From Mucidula mucida (Eukaryota; Basidiomycota; Agaricomycetes; Agaricales; Physalacriaceae), in NCBI GenBank assembly GCA_015501055.1, contig JADNYV010001012.1, forward strand, positions 1-10,849: DNA of 10,849 nucleotides. Direction: 5' to 3'. The position numbers were made by a program, and so were the translations under genes. Below, piece by piece: positions 1 to 8,471 of this stretch. Position 1 is the first letter of the stretch. The number at the start of each line of letters is the position of its first letter. The notes below the pieces were generated by a model. It saw nothing but the letters and a program-made list of their open reading frames with translations. It had not been told where the DNA came from and did not search any database.

Positions 1-1198
1 GTATTCGCGGCTCGTTTGGTCGACGCGATCAAGAACGCGAGTATACATTCCGAGGACTTCAAGAACTTTGATGAAGGGATGACATCTCTCTTCACAGGGG
101 AGACCCTTGATGGTTGGCTCCAGCAGGTCACAGAGTGGGAAACAGACTTCTCAAAACCATGCCCATACGAGCCGACTGTGCGGAGTAAACTGACCTTGAA
201 TGAAGTGAAGCTTCAGTTGCAGAAGGAGGAGCAGCTTGAGCTGTCAAAAACTCCGGAGTCTGTGGTTCCGGAATCCAGTGCAAGTGCATTCATCAGCTTG
301 GCACTTCAGATCGAAGAGTTACAGTAAGTCAGCCGGTCATCGCATGGTCACGACATACTGATTGATACTGATTGATTTGGTTAGGCGTGCCCTGGCTTGG
401 GAAGTCCAGGCCCGGAGCTCGGGCGCCACCTATCAGGAGTTGAATATACAGAAGCAACGAACAGGTATGTGTTCTTCATCTTCTTGTATTGGGTTATATT
501 TTCTCAAACCACTAGTTATCACGCGACACATTTGGAAGCTTCGCGGACTGCAGCACGTCTACATGCCACATCTTCGGGAATACCTCGCCACAGATCAACT
601 CAAACATCTGGACGCCCCTGCTGACATGATTTTCCCTGAGAACGTGAAACTGTTCCTCCCATCACATCTCTCCCGGGAGAACCAAACGTTACCCCGTGCT
701 TGCAAGGAAGGTCTGCCTGATGTTGAGACCCGACTGCGGGAGGCGGAGTGCTACGATGCGTTGGACGATTTGCGTTGTGCCCTTCGTACTCGGTCCGCCG
801 GGCTACTCTTTCAAGTGCGTAATGTCTCGGGACAAACATCGACGACGAGGGCAGAGGGACATCAACACCGGTAAGTGCTTTCCTTATTCTATACTTGGAA
901 ACCTTCTGACATTCTCTTTAGGGTTCTGATTAATGTCAACCTCGTTAAACTACGCTACCGATGGTCCCGGAACGCGTTATTCTTGCTGAAAGGACACAGT
1001 GACTGGGAGCGCCAACTCAAGATCCTCGAGGACAAGCATGTGTCCGGAATCAACGAGCGTATGCTTTCAGCCCGCGAGGAGGCAGAAGCCGCCGATATTC
1101 ATGAGCGAGGACTCATTTACGTCGGCGCGACAGGTCCATCATCACGCGATGCACTCACTTCGACGACGACACTCTGCCCGACGATGAAATCTAAGTAG
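1..1198 (+). CDS. KDZ-family transposase, C-terminal part (5' end outside window)
   Basis: This is the C-terminal portion of a KDZ (Kyakuja-Dileera-Zisupton) DNA transposase. The reading frame is already open at base 1, so the catalytic core lies upstream of the window. Exons are <1-323, 385-464, 516-870 and 922-1198. The introns (324-384, 465-515, 871-921) have GTAAGT or GTATGT donors and TAG ends, and their phases join cleanly. Recognisable blocks are SASAFISLALQIEELQ followed by LAWEVQ, then LRGLQHVYMP, then LREAECYDALDDLR with LRTRSAGLLFQVRNVSGQ, then RWSRNALFLLKGHSDWE. I know these as the usual order of the helical C-terminal region of agaricomycete KDZ transposases. There is no premature stop, unlike the other transposases here, so this copy may be recent. 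The last ~35 residues before TAG at 1196-1198 match nothing I remember and could be frameshifted. Family call confident; activity unknown. Confidence 0.82.
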
Positions 1199-1349
1199 AG
1201 ATAATTTTTTTGTACTACTTCTATCTATAAACATCATGTCTACCATAAGTACTTCTCTGTGTGAAATGGAGAGAAACACGGCACCTTCCGCCGCTGTGGC
1301 AGTGTCATGCCGCCTCATGCCGACCTGTACCACATTGGAGAGCGATTAC
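1199..1349 (+). other. KDZ gene 3' flank
   Basis: No coding signal is seen. A T-run and an AT-rich stretch (about 1200-1235) follow the KDZ stop and are compatible with a 3' untranslated region and polyadenylation zone. The short open frames here on both strands have no recognisable protein. Confidence 0.4.
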
Positions 1350-1649
1350 GGCGGGCGGGATAGGCGGGATGGAAGCGAAAACATGGAAGAGACATCCCTG
1401 ATGATGTCTGAGGTGACTGGAGTGCCATAGAGGCGCGCAGTCCGCCGCTATGGGCGCTGCATCCCGCTCATTTCGCATTGTAGCCTGTTTTGGCAGGCGG
1501 GATGGGCGGGATTGGAGCGAAAATGTATAAGAGACATCCCTGATGATGTCTGAGGTGACTGGAGCGCCATAGAGGCGCGCAGTCCGCCGCTATGGACGCT
1601 GTATCCCGCTGATTTCGAATTGTAGCCTGTTTTGGAAGGGCGGGGGCGG
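1350..1649 (+). repeat. Two tandem ~142-bp repeat units plus a partial third
   Basis: Unit 1 (about 1350-1491) and unit 2 (about 1492-1633) align over their whole length with few substitutions. Both start with a GGCGGGCGGGAT-like G-rich block. Both contain AGACATC..GATGTCT as a short inverted repeat, then a block with CCATAG..CTATGG inverted arms and GGCGCGCAGTCCGCCG between them, and end in TTGTAGCCTGTTTTGG. A third partial G-rich start follows at about 1634-1649. The right-hand inverted copy contains unit 2 and stops at the window edge, so whether it too has two units is unknown. Confidence 0.85.
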
Positions 1650-2096
1650 TAAAAATAGCACTAAAATTCATTAAATAAATCTAAATAAATATCTAAGTCC
1701 CAATAAGCCATCCCGCCATGCTGAGGAAGTGCCAATTTGCACCCCGGGAATGTAACGGGTATGTGGCGCAGTAAGCGTCACGGGACGGGTGCCGAATCCG
1801 GATATGGGCCCGCTCGTATTGAGAGCAACCGGCAATACAGCTGCAATCAATAGCCGGACCCCCCCCTGACCTACCCGGCAACTGCGCCACGCATCCACAC
1901 ATCCCTACCCGGCTACTACCCCATCTCGGGGTTCCCCGAGCTCCTGCCACCATGCCATGGTGCCGAGAACCCGCCGAGTACGCCCCAGCACCCGCCGCAC
2001 CAGCCAGGATAAGCCCAGGTAAGCAACAGGAAACAACAGGTTATCACGCCCTGTAGGAACAGTAGGATAACATGTTATCCTTACTGCATAGGGTGA
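1521..2096 (+). repeat. Left copy of a long inverted repeat (matches 10281-10849 reversed)
   Basis: The reverse complement of 10281-10849 matches this stretch almost base for base. I counted about eleven differences, mostly single-base substitutions and one-base indels, plus one short divergent block near 1545. The inner limit is sharp: identity ends at ...TGCATAGGGTGA (2096), and from there the left side runs straight into hAT coding sequence. The repeat contains the second tandem unit, an AT-rich stretch with repeated TAAATAAAT, a GC-rich unique body, and a hairpin at the inner tip. Small indels between copies break every long open frame, so I regard it as non-coding. It lies directly downstream of the KDZ gene and may be that element's 3' end. 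Confidence 0.9.
2048..2095 (+). repeat. Palindromic hairpin at the tip of the left repeat
   Basis: The core AGGATAACATGTTATCCT (2064-2081) is a perfect 18-bp palindrome. It is extended by imperfect arms: CAGTA on the left against TACTG on the right with a one-base offset, then CCCTGTAGG against CATAGGG. GGATAA-type words also occur just upstream (CCAGGATAAGCC near 2005 and GGTTATC near 2039). This would fit a transposase binding site or a structural terminus. Confidence 0.75.
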
Positions 2097-2105
2097 TGTA
2101 AATGA

Positions 2106-3422
2106 ACGCCCTCTGCCCAGATCCAAAAAATCTCCTTCAAGATTATTAACTCCTCGACCATCTTGCTGCCCCGCTGGACCGCGCTTGTCGCCGAACACAA
2201 GCTCCCACCCAAGAAACTGCGATGTGTTTACTTGATGGAACTCCACCTACAACATGCTCAACATTGCTCTTCAATACAAGCGAGTTGTTCGGGACATCAC
2301 TGGCGAAGACGCACTACTGGATTACACGCTGACGAATGATGAATGGGAAACATTGGAAAATCTTTGAGATGTTCTTTCAGTACGTGTAGCATACCATGCA
2401 CAGTAGTTGATCATACCCACTTCTAGGCTTTCAAGGACGCCACAATATTTTTCTCTAAGCGGAGCACAACATTGGCTTCTGTTATTCCCGCCATGGACAA
2501 GCTCGACAATATGCTTGCCACGGCCATTATTACGAAGGACTCTGGCAATGTGACACTGTCGGCGCCCATCAAGGCCGCTCTCCTTGTCGCCAAGAACACA
2601 CTCAATCGTTATTACAATCTTACGGATGCATCTGAGCTCTACCGCATTGCTATTGGTATGTTTCTGTTTGTCGTTGCATATCTGTTTACTGACGCCCGTT
2701 TAGTTATGCACCCTCGTTATAAATTTGGGTACTTCGAAGACCAAGGTTGGCTACCCAAATGGAAGAGGGACGCCAAACAACTTGTCCTTCGCACATTTGC
2801 CAAGTACGAGGAGGAATACAAGCGCGACCGCGTTGAGATTATCGAAGAGACGAACACGAAGCCCAAGGTAAGTAACTCTTCGCCTGTCATTTCCAGTTCT
2901 AATTATTTGTAGGCGTCATCGTCTGCAAGCTTCAACATGTTCAACACGATTGATGATGATCCAATCCCGGACACGAAGATCAAGCACAACGAGTTGGACC
3001 GTTACCTCGCGGTCAACCGTCAACTCATCAAGGATCCCCTCAAGTGGTGGCACGAGCATCAAGATGTATATCCGATTCTGTCACGGATGGCGCGCGACTA
3101 CCTGTCCATTCTGCGTATGTTCCCCTGTCTTTCATTATGATACCTAGATCTGATTTTGTATCCTACAGCTTCGTCGGTTGAGGTTGAGCGTGCATTCAGT
3201 CAAGGTCGTCTCCTGATCACCCATGTCCGCAACCGTCTCACTGGCCAAACCGCACGCGCATTGATGTGCCTCGGGTCGTGGAGTTTGCTTTGGTTAATCC
3301 ACTCAGAGGATATCGACCGTGTCACTTGTTTGGCTCAGGTTCCGGAGGCAGACGGCAACAAAGACGGTGATGTCCTAATGCCCGAAGGGTATGAGCGCAT
3401 CGAGCGGGAGAGCGACAAGTAG
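2106..3422 (+). pseudogene. hAT transposase pseudogene (RNase H-like part and C-terminal dimerisation domain)
   Basis: Exons inferred from motifs and splice sites: about 2106-2379, 2427-2655, 2704-2867, 2913-3114 and 3169-3422. The introns (2380-2426, 2656-2703, 2868-2912, 3115-3168) are 45-54 nt GT..AG with consistent phases. Motifs in order are INSSTILLPRW, WNSTYNML, a helical stretch with AFKDATIFFSKR, YYNLTDASELYRIA, VMHPRYKFGYFE, and finally the hATC dimerisation signature YPILSRMARDYLSI with SSVEVERAFSQGR and RNRL. The gene is dead. A frameshift near 2220 separates KKLR from DVFT. TGA at 2233-2235 sits where the family has the Arg of TRWNSTY, and TGA at 2365-2367 follows WETLENL. The N-terminus is absent. 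The last three exons alone are clean. Family call is from memory of agaricomycete hAT proteins. Confidence 0.82.
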
Positions 3423-3563
3423 ATTACTGAGTTTTTAGGCTGCTTTTACATACATTTACATTGTTGGCTCTTGTTTTGCTGATTTACAGCTATAGTAGTG
3501 TCGTATACTACACTCAATGTATGGTTTTTTGTGTCTAAATATGTAGCCAAGTCGATGTTCGAT
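3423..3563 (+). other. hAT 3' flank without genes
   Basis: T-rich sequence between the transposase stop (TAG 3420-3422) and the subterminal repeats. I see no coding signal; it probably holds the 3' untranslated region of the former transposase. Confidence 0.4.
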
Positions 3564-3700
3564 GGGTAACCCTTGTACCCGTACAAACCCTTGGGTGAAT
3601 TTTGCGGGTTACCCACACCCGCGACACGGGGGCGGGTCAACGGCGGGTTCGGGTGCGGGTCTGAGTCTGATTACCCGGAAAACACCCGCGCTATACACTA
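3564..3700 (+). repeat. hAT subterminal repeat array (GGGTACCC-like words)
   Basis: Dense variants of one word occur on both strands: GGGTAACCC (3564-3572), GTACCCGTAC (3575-3584), GGGTTACCC (3606-3614), then GCGGGT / CCCGC words and TTACCCGG near 3670. Clustered short motifs of this kind next to the end are typical transposase-binding regions in hAT elements (established knowledge). Assignment to this hAT rests on position, directly 3' of its transposase gene. Confidence 0.65.
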
Positions 3701-3701
3701 C

Positions 3702-5026
3702 TATTTTCAGACTCCAATGTTGCCCAATAGGCGCAAACATAAATTGGTACTGCGCGCCGCCGCAACAAAATGAATGTGTCGTAAAGTCTCGCTCCAAGCC
3801 CGCATTGGCAAAGAAAACCTCAATCTTCTTCTGAATGACGCTATGGGAGAATTCGGTCTGAGAGTAGACTAGTCCGTTTCCATTAATCTGTGGAAACACG
3901 ACTTCGTCGGGACGGAGGTCTCGTTGAAGAATAGCACGAAGAACCATCATTCAGACGTGAAAATGATAGTACATATTGATTGCAGGAACATCAGGCTGAT
4001 CGAAGATCTCATATGTATTACCTGTGTGGTGTTCATGAACACTTGAGTAGAAATGTACCAGTGTGATCACATACTTTCTCGCGAACAGTCATACTCAGAC
4101 TTGTTCTGCCATCCTTTTTGATTTTCGAGGAAGACCGTGAAGTAGGGCGTCTGGTAGGCATCTTGGCGTTAAAGATTCCAAGTGATATCAGAACGTCGAA
4201 GCTGGCAAGTTTCAAAATTTCTTGAAGTCATGAGAATAGAGTTGTTCTAAATCAGCATACACTTACCGTGTCCATAGCGTGAAGCTCGTCGAAGTGAACG
4301 CGCACATAAAAGTGTGCTCGATCACGTTACTCCGCTCCTTGACTGTGAGGGTAGAATCACCACATATAAACCTGGTAATCAAGACTTCCGAACAGACTGA
4401 GAATGACCATTCCATAGCCTGCTTCATTTCTTCGATGGTGATTGCTTCAGCGTGATTCCTCATAGCAGCGGCGCCCCCTTTTCAATCACGATTCTTGATT
4501 TCATGAACGGTATTCATGACGGCCTGAGCGCGCGCAGGATTTCTGCGTACACCGTTGCGGGCATCATAGCTGTAGGGACCTTGGTAGCCCTTCCTGAATA
4601 TTTGTCAATACTCATCACAAAAATGAACAATGATTGGACGTACATGTTGTCGTAATGGTCAGCCCACGCGGCGTGTATCCCATCACCAGTCGAGTGGCCG
4701 CACTCTTCGGTGAAGCATTTCTGCACCAGGAAGTAGAGAATAACGTCCGCCGTACATTTATTTGGTGGTCCATTGAGGGCACTTTCAAACTCCTTGGCGT
4801 CGTCGTAGGTTTGACCGGAGGCGCGGCGCTGCTTCACAAGCTCCGTGTGAAACTTCCTTGTATTCTTGATGTAGCGGTTGTACTCGCCACGGGAACGCTT
4901 TGATTTCCCATGTTCTTCTCAAGCAGTATCCCTGGTCGTCTTGAGCCGCTCCATATCCGGTGTTACCGGACTAGAACGCTTCTTCCGTGACGTCCGACTA
5001 CTTGAGGTACCAGATCGTCGCGCCAT
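3702..5026 (-). pseudogene. Tyrosine recombinase (fungal phage-integrase-like) pseudogene, 3' end lost
   Basis: Exons on the minus strand: 5026-4644, 4593-4267, 4220-4075, then 4021 to about 3702. The introns (4594-4643, 4221-4266, 4022-4074) are 46-53 nt GT..AG and all phases fit. The ATG at 5026 is followed by MARRSGTSSSRTSRKKR. Further motifs are KQRRASGQTYDDAKEF, GPPNKCTADVILYF, STGDGIHAAWADHYDNM, RNHAEAITIEEM, FTSTSFTLWTRNFE, LENQKGWQNKSEYD, SNTYEIFDQPDVPAINMY and THSFCCGGAQYQFMFAPIG. TLWTR would carry catalytic Arg I. The second catalytic site (HxxR) reads HSFC at 3774-3765, so Arg II is lost, and the catalytic Tyr region is missing because the frame ends at the hAT terminus. Breaks: TGA 4921-4919, TGA 4484-4482, TAA 4171-4169 and TGA 3953-3951. 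I know related proteins from agaricomycete genomes, but their element type (Crypton-like or other) is not settled by this sequence. Confidence 0.78.
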
Positions 5027-5650
5027 AGCCAACGAACCAGGATATAATGGGCACGAGAGCGGGATGAACACAGCAACGCAAACAAAGACGGACTGGCGAC
5101 CGTTTCAGTGGGACTGATCGAATATTTCCATAAGAAGATAATAGGAACACACCAATATCCAAGGACCCACATCCTATAAGCTAGCAATGCCCGTGCAAGG
5201 TTTGGTTTATTGGTGTGCAACAAACAATACGCCAGAGATCGAAGCAGGAATTGAAGTCAGACATGGTGGTATCAAAACCATTGCATTGCAAAGAGGGAAA
5301 CTGCCAGCAAGTAGAACAAAGTAGAGTAGAACAAGAAAAACAGTAGATGGTCGTCAACGGCTTGCTCAGAAACGTTGTGGAACGGCCATGATGATGGTTA
5401 TGAGAAAGATGCAGACCAATGACGTCACAGCCAACGCGTGTTCAGATTACGTGACTTCAACGGAGCGCGTCCACACTGTCGCATCGTGGATGGCAATAGC
5501 GCGTCGAATAGGATAGAAGTGGGGGTGAAATGCACATATTGATTTCTGTTAGGAAGGAGGCAACACGAGCAGCCATATGACGGTCGGCGAGTAGTAGTTG
5601 AATGCACGCGCACCAGCTGCCAGTGTCCTATCCATCAGTAAGTAGCCACC
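5027..5650. other. Gene-free spacer upstream of the recombinase
   Basis: About 620 bases with no convincing reading frame and no recognised protein on either strand. It should contain the former promoter of the recombinase, reading toward lower coordinates. A perfect TGACGTCA palindrome (5420-5427) matches the CRE/bZIP consensus, but a single site is weak evidence. No repeat structure is seen until 5651. Confidence 0.4.
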
Positions 5651-5783
5651 CGTCTGGTGAGCATGGCATCAGACCAACCATGCTCACCAGACGCGTCTGG
5701 CGCCAGAAACGACATGCATAAATTATGCATGTCGCGCCGATCAACCATACGGCACCAGACATCCGTGCCATGCGGTACCAGAC
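5651..5783. repeat. Cluster of nested palindromes built on CCAGAC/GTCTGG
   Basis: A 16-bp perfect stem (5651-5666 with 5678-5693, starting CGTCTGGTGAGC) closes an 11-nt loop. Overlapping its right arm is the palindrome CCAGACGCGTCTGG (5687-5700), then the palindrome TCTGGCGCCAGA (5696-5707), and then a perfect hairpin of 12-bp arms around one base, CGACATGCATAA-A-TTATGCATGTCG (5710-5734). Further CCAGAC words occur at 5755-5760 and 5778-5783. Such density is far above chance. It could be a transposon terminus, a foldback element, or a regulatory or replication structure; no coding role is apparent. Confidence 0.85.
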
Positions 5784-6028
5784 GGACCCTGCACTGGCTA
5801 CGACACATCCTATACTGCTCCCTATTCCGTTCTTACGCGTTATTCAGCCCGTAGATTGATGAAAATAGAATCTTATTGATAGGCTATAATTCTTGTATGG
5901 ATTGTATAGGGATTGGAAACAATAACGATGATACTGACGGGGCCGGCGCCGAAGCATTGAAGATGGCTATAGTAGAATAAGCGGAGTCAGCACGGCGAGG
6001 AAAGAGAGAGAGCAAGACGGCAACTTAC
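5784..6028. other. 3' flank of the 717-aa gene
   Basis: Non-coding sequence between the palindrome cluster and the stop codon of the minus-strand gene. On the minus strand, GTAAGT begins right after the stop (6028) and a pyrimidine-rich stretch ends in CTATAG at 5967, so 5967-6028 would make a plausible 62-nt intron. The bases after it stay open for 40 codons, down to TGA at 5846-5844. This may be a 3'-UTR intron or a remnant of a longer coding region. Confidence 0.4.
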
Positions 6029-8471
6029 CTAAAAGTTGTAGCCGTATTCCTCATTCTCTGCATCGGCAGCACTTGCAGAGGGCTTGTTGGCATCCTTCTT
6101 TGCCTCAAGAATAGCCTCGCACATCTCGAAGATGTCAGCCCAGTCGTCGTCGGCCAATGCCTTCGCTTGTGGCAGAAGGTGCTTAACCGCTTCGGCGCCC
6201 CACGGAATATCCTTGAAACTGTCCGTGCTGTTCCTGCCGGCAGTCCGTTTGCGCTCGCAAACTCCAGTACGCCACATCATCAAGCCGCGTTTGACCTTGA
6301 TCAGGGTTAGCAACATATTTGAGATGACTGTGAACATCCTCACTGATATAGCAGCAAGTGTGAGTGCATAGATAGGATCGCCGTAAGACTCCTCAACGGG
6401 GATATGCAAGACGACTCCAACATGGTATGAAAATACTTCCAGGACAAGGGGACCTTGGAACGGACCGGTACGCTGGTGACAACCATCACAGAAATGCTAC
6501 AGAGCTGAATTGAAACACGCACCGCATCTGGATCACCCCAAAACCAGCGAGTCCCTTGCAACTCGTTATGAACCCATTCTTTTCGCAGAGCCGGTGTGTT
6601 GTAGACTTGCATCTCAGGGCGTGTCCATAAATTGTTGACGGAAGTGGGACCAGCAGCTCCAACAACCGAGCGGTAGGTTTGTAGATTTACTTGAGCCTAG
6701 TAGAGATCAGACACAGAGCGCACATCAGAGATAGCCATACCATGCCAAAGATCGCGGGGTGATCAGCACGAACGATTGTTTCACCGTTATGTGTCGCGTG
6801 AACTGGAAGATGGGGAAATGATTTGACCCATTCAGCGCGAACCGTCTTGGGAAGATTTGGGAGGCTGTTGCAGGAGAAGAAGTTATCGCCCGTAGCCGCG
6901 AAGTCGATAATACGTCCCATGACGTTCTTCTGCCATATAGGGAGCTCCTTAGCAGTGGAGGCGAAAGGAAGGTGAGCGTTTTTCCAGCTTGTTCGCCCTA
7001 CTGTCATCACCTTTTCGCGCTCCTTACCGTCAATCTCCTTGACATCCGCGGGAACGATGGTGATGGTTTGACGTGGGCGGCGCTAAGGTGGGTCCGATCA
7101 GCAATTAAACGTAAACGTAACGAGAACGTACCTTGCTTCCTGCCTTCACGTCTTCGGTGCCCTCTGGCTTGACTGCCTCCTTATTTGACGACTTTGATGC
7201 CTGTGCGGCCGCTAGACTCTCTTTACTCTTGAGCTGATCAAACTCGCCGGGCGGCTCAATGGCCTCCCCCAACAAAGTTGTGGATACAGCGGCCTTCGAT
7301 TGTTGGTGATACATGGTTTTGCGCCAGTCGCTTGGCAAACCACCTATCTCGTTCTTCCTGGATTGTTTAGGTTGTCTGGCAATTGGGTGAGTTGATGTTT
7401 AGGTCAGAACAATGAAATGGTACTTAGTGTTGGTTCCAGATTCGCTCACATCCTTCCGTTTCGAACCAACAGTTACCGACTTAACTGGCGCTTTGGCTGG
7501 AAGGGAGCGATGGGCATCAATATCATGTCGCGCAGCTGTTTTTGCGTCCTGAAGGTACGTTAGATTAGGTGTTGTTCGTATATGAATAACAGACTTACCT
7601 TCTTTTTAGCACTTGCCTCCTTACGCTTGGCAGCGGCAGTCGTTTTGGCAGCCTGACTTGCTTCCCACTTCAAGAACATTGCAAACTTCTCCGCCTGCGC
7701 ATCACTCATACCATTAGGTATGCTAATGTTACCTTTCCTTGACGAGGCACCCCATTTACCTTTTCCTTTCTTCTGTTCATCTAGCTCGTCGTCTTCCTGC
7801 ATCTCATCTTCAGAGTCCTCGTTGACGCCGTCATCCTCATACATGTCTGATGCATCCGAGTCATAGTTCGGATTGAGCGGAAGTCCAGACGGACCATCCT
7901 CGTCGTCGTCCTCGCCATCGTTATCATTCAGCTCGGAGCTCGTGCCTCCCATATCAATGTCGCCGGCATACAAACTTCCCTCGGACTCTGTCTCGGGAGG
8001 CATCATTGGGAGCAGAAGAGGATCGTGGTAGGGCTCCTCCTCAATATCCATGGATGATTCCGCCACAAGGCCACCCTTGTCTGGAATGTCGTCACGGGGG
8101 ATGCCCTCTTCATCATGAGATGGCGCGCTGGTCAGAGAATTTGATGTCGTGGATGGCTGGAGAGGCTGCACTGCCGCCGGAGTGGGTTTGTCTTCGGTCT
8201 GGGCTATAGATTCAGCGACGACCAAGTCAGGACGGAGAGAGTTGAAAGACTGGTCTGTGTTGGCTTGTGCGTCAAGGGCTGCACCTATGCGCCTTCTTCC
8301 CCGACGAGCCTTTGCTTTATCTGCTTCTGCTGCCTCGTCTTGGATGCGCTTTTGCTCTGCCTCCTTGTCCTGTTTCTTCTTTCGAGCCTCATTGAGCTCG
8401 GTGCGCGTAGACTTCATTAGAGACGGATCAATGTGGACTTTGACTCCGCGGGTCCCATAGCGCCGCGACAT
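6029..8471 (-). CDS. Intact 7-exon gene for an uncharacterised 717-aa basidiomycete protein
   Basis: I do not recognise a function. Exons: 8471-7599, 7548-7424, 7375-7132, 7082-6741, 6696-6523, 6472-6344 and 6295-6029; introns are 44-50 nt GT..AG. The exon lengths sum to 2154 nt, every phase fits and there is no internal stop. The start is the first in-frame ATG, with A at -3; the frame is open upstream but has no ATG. Residues 1-20 read RGVKVHIDPSL; 20-62 are Lys/Arg/Glu-rich, likely helical or coiled-coil, ending in the basic ARRGRRR; 178-233 are very acidic (GEDDDEDG, DSEDEMQEDDELDE); 234-291 are Lys/Ala-rich. The second half looks globular: WRKTMYHQQSKAAV, QTITIVPADVKE, LPIWQKNVMG, TRWFWGDPD, GPFQGPLVLEVFSYHVG (from 589) and ALTLAAISVKRGLMMWRTG (across exons 6-7). 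The last block weakly recalls DUF6532-like expanded agaricomycete proteins (low confidence). No signal peptide or membrane segment is seen; basic and acidic tracts suggest a nuclear or chromatin setting. Confidence 0.8.

Larger units (their letters stand above)
2097..3700 (+). mobile_element. Decayed hAT DNA transposon, 5'-truncated
   Basis: The element consists of remains of a hAT transposase gene (2106-3422), a short 3' flank, and a subterminal repeat array ending near 3700. The 5' terminus and the N-terminal BED/zinc-finger part of the transposase are missing: the left side stops at the inner edge of the long repeat (2096). The right end is placed at about 3700 because the recombinase reading frame on the other strand resumes there. 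The terminal sequence read inward on the minus strand starts about TAGTGTATAGCGCGGG. A target-site duplication cannot be tested because the left end is lost. Confidence 0.72.

Noticed and set aside
2041..2096. Helitron terminus suggested by the TC start and hairpin
   Set aside because: No Rep/helicase gene or CTRR end is seen, and the flanking base at the right copy is not the expected A. The KDZ 3' end fits the neighbourhood better.
1671..2246. Overlapping minus-strand open frames in the left repeat
   Set aside because: GC-rich sequence gives long chance frames; indels between the two repeat copies shift them, and no known motif appears.
4452..5117. Plus-strand open frames over the recombinase region
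   Set aside because: They are antisense to the well-supported recombinase exons and carry no recognised motif.
5420..5427. CRE-type bZIP site TGACGTCA
   Set aside because: It is a single 8-bp match far from any functional start codon; the nearest gene facing it is dead.
8006..8460. Plus-strand open frames opposite the first exon of the 717-aa gene
   Set aside because: They are antisense shadows of an acidic, low-complexity coding exon.
3702..8471. Starship-like unit: tyrosine recombinase as captain with the 717-aa gene as cargo
   Set aside because: The recombinase is transcribed away from the gene, is of a different family from the DUF3435 captains I know, and no element boundaries are visible.
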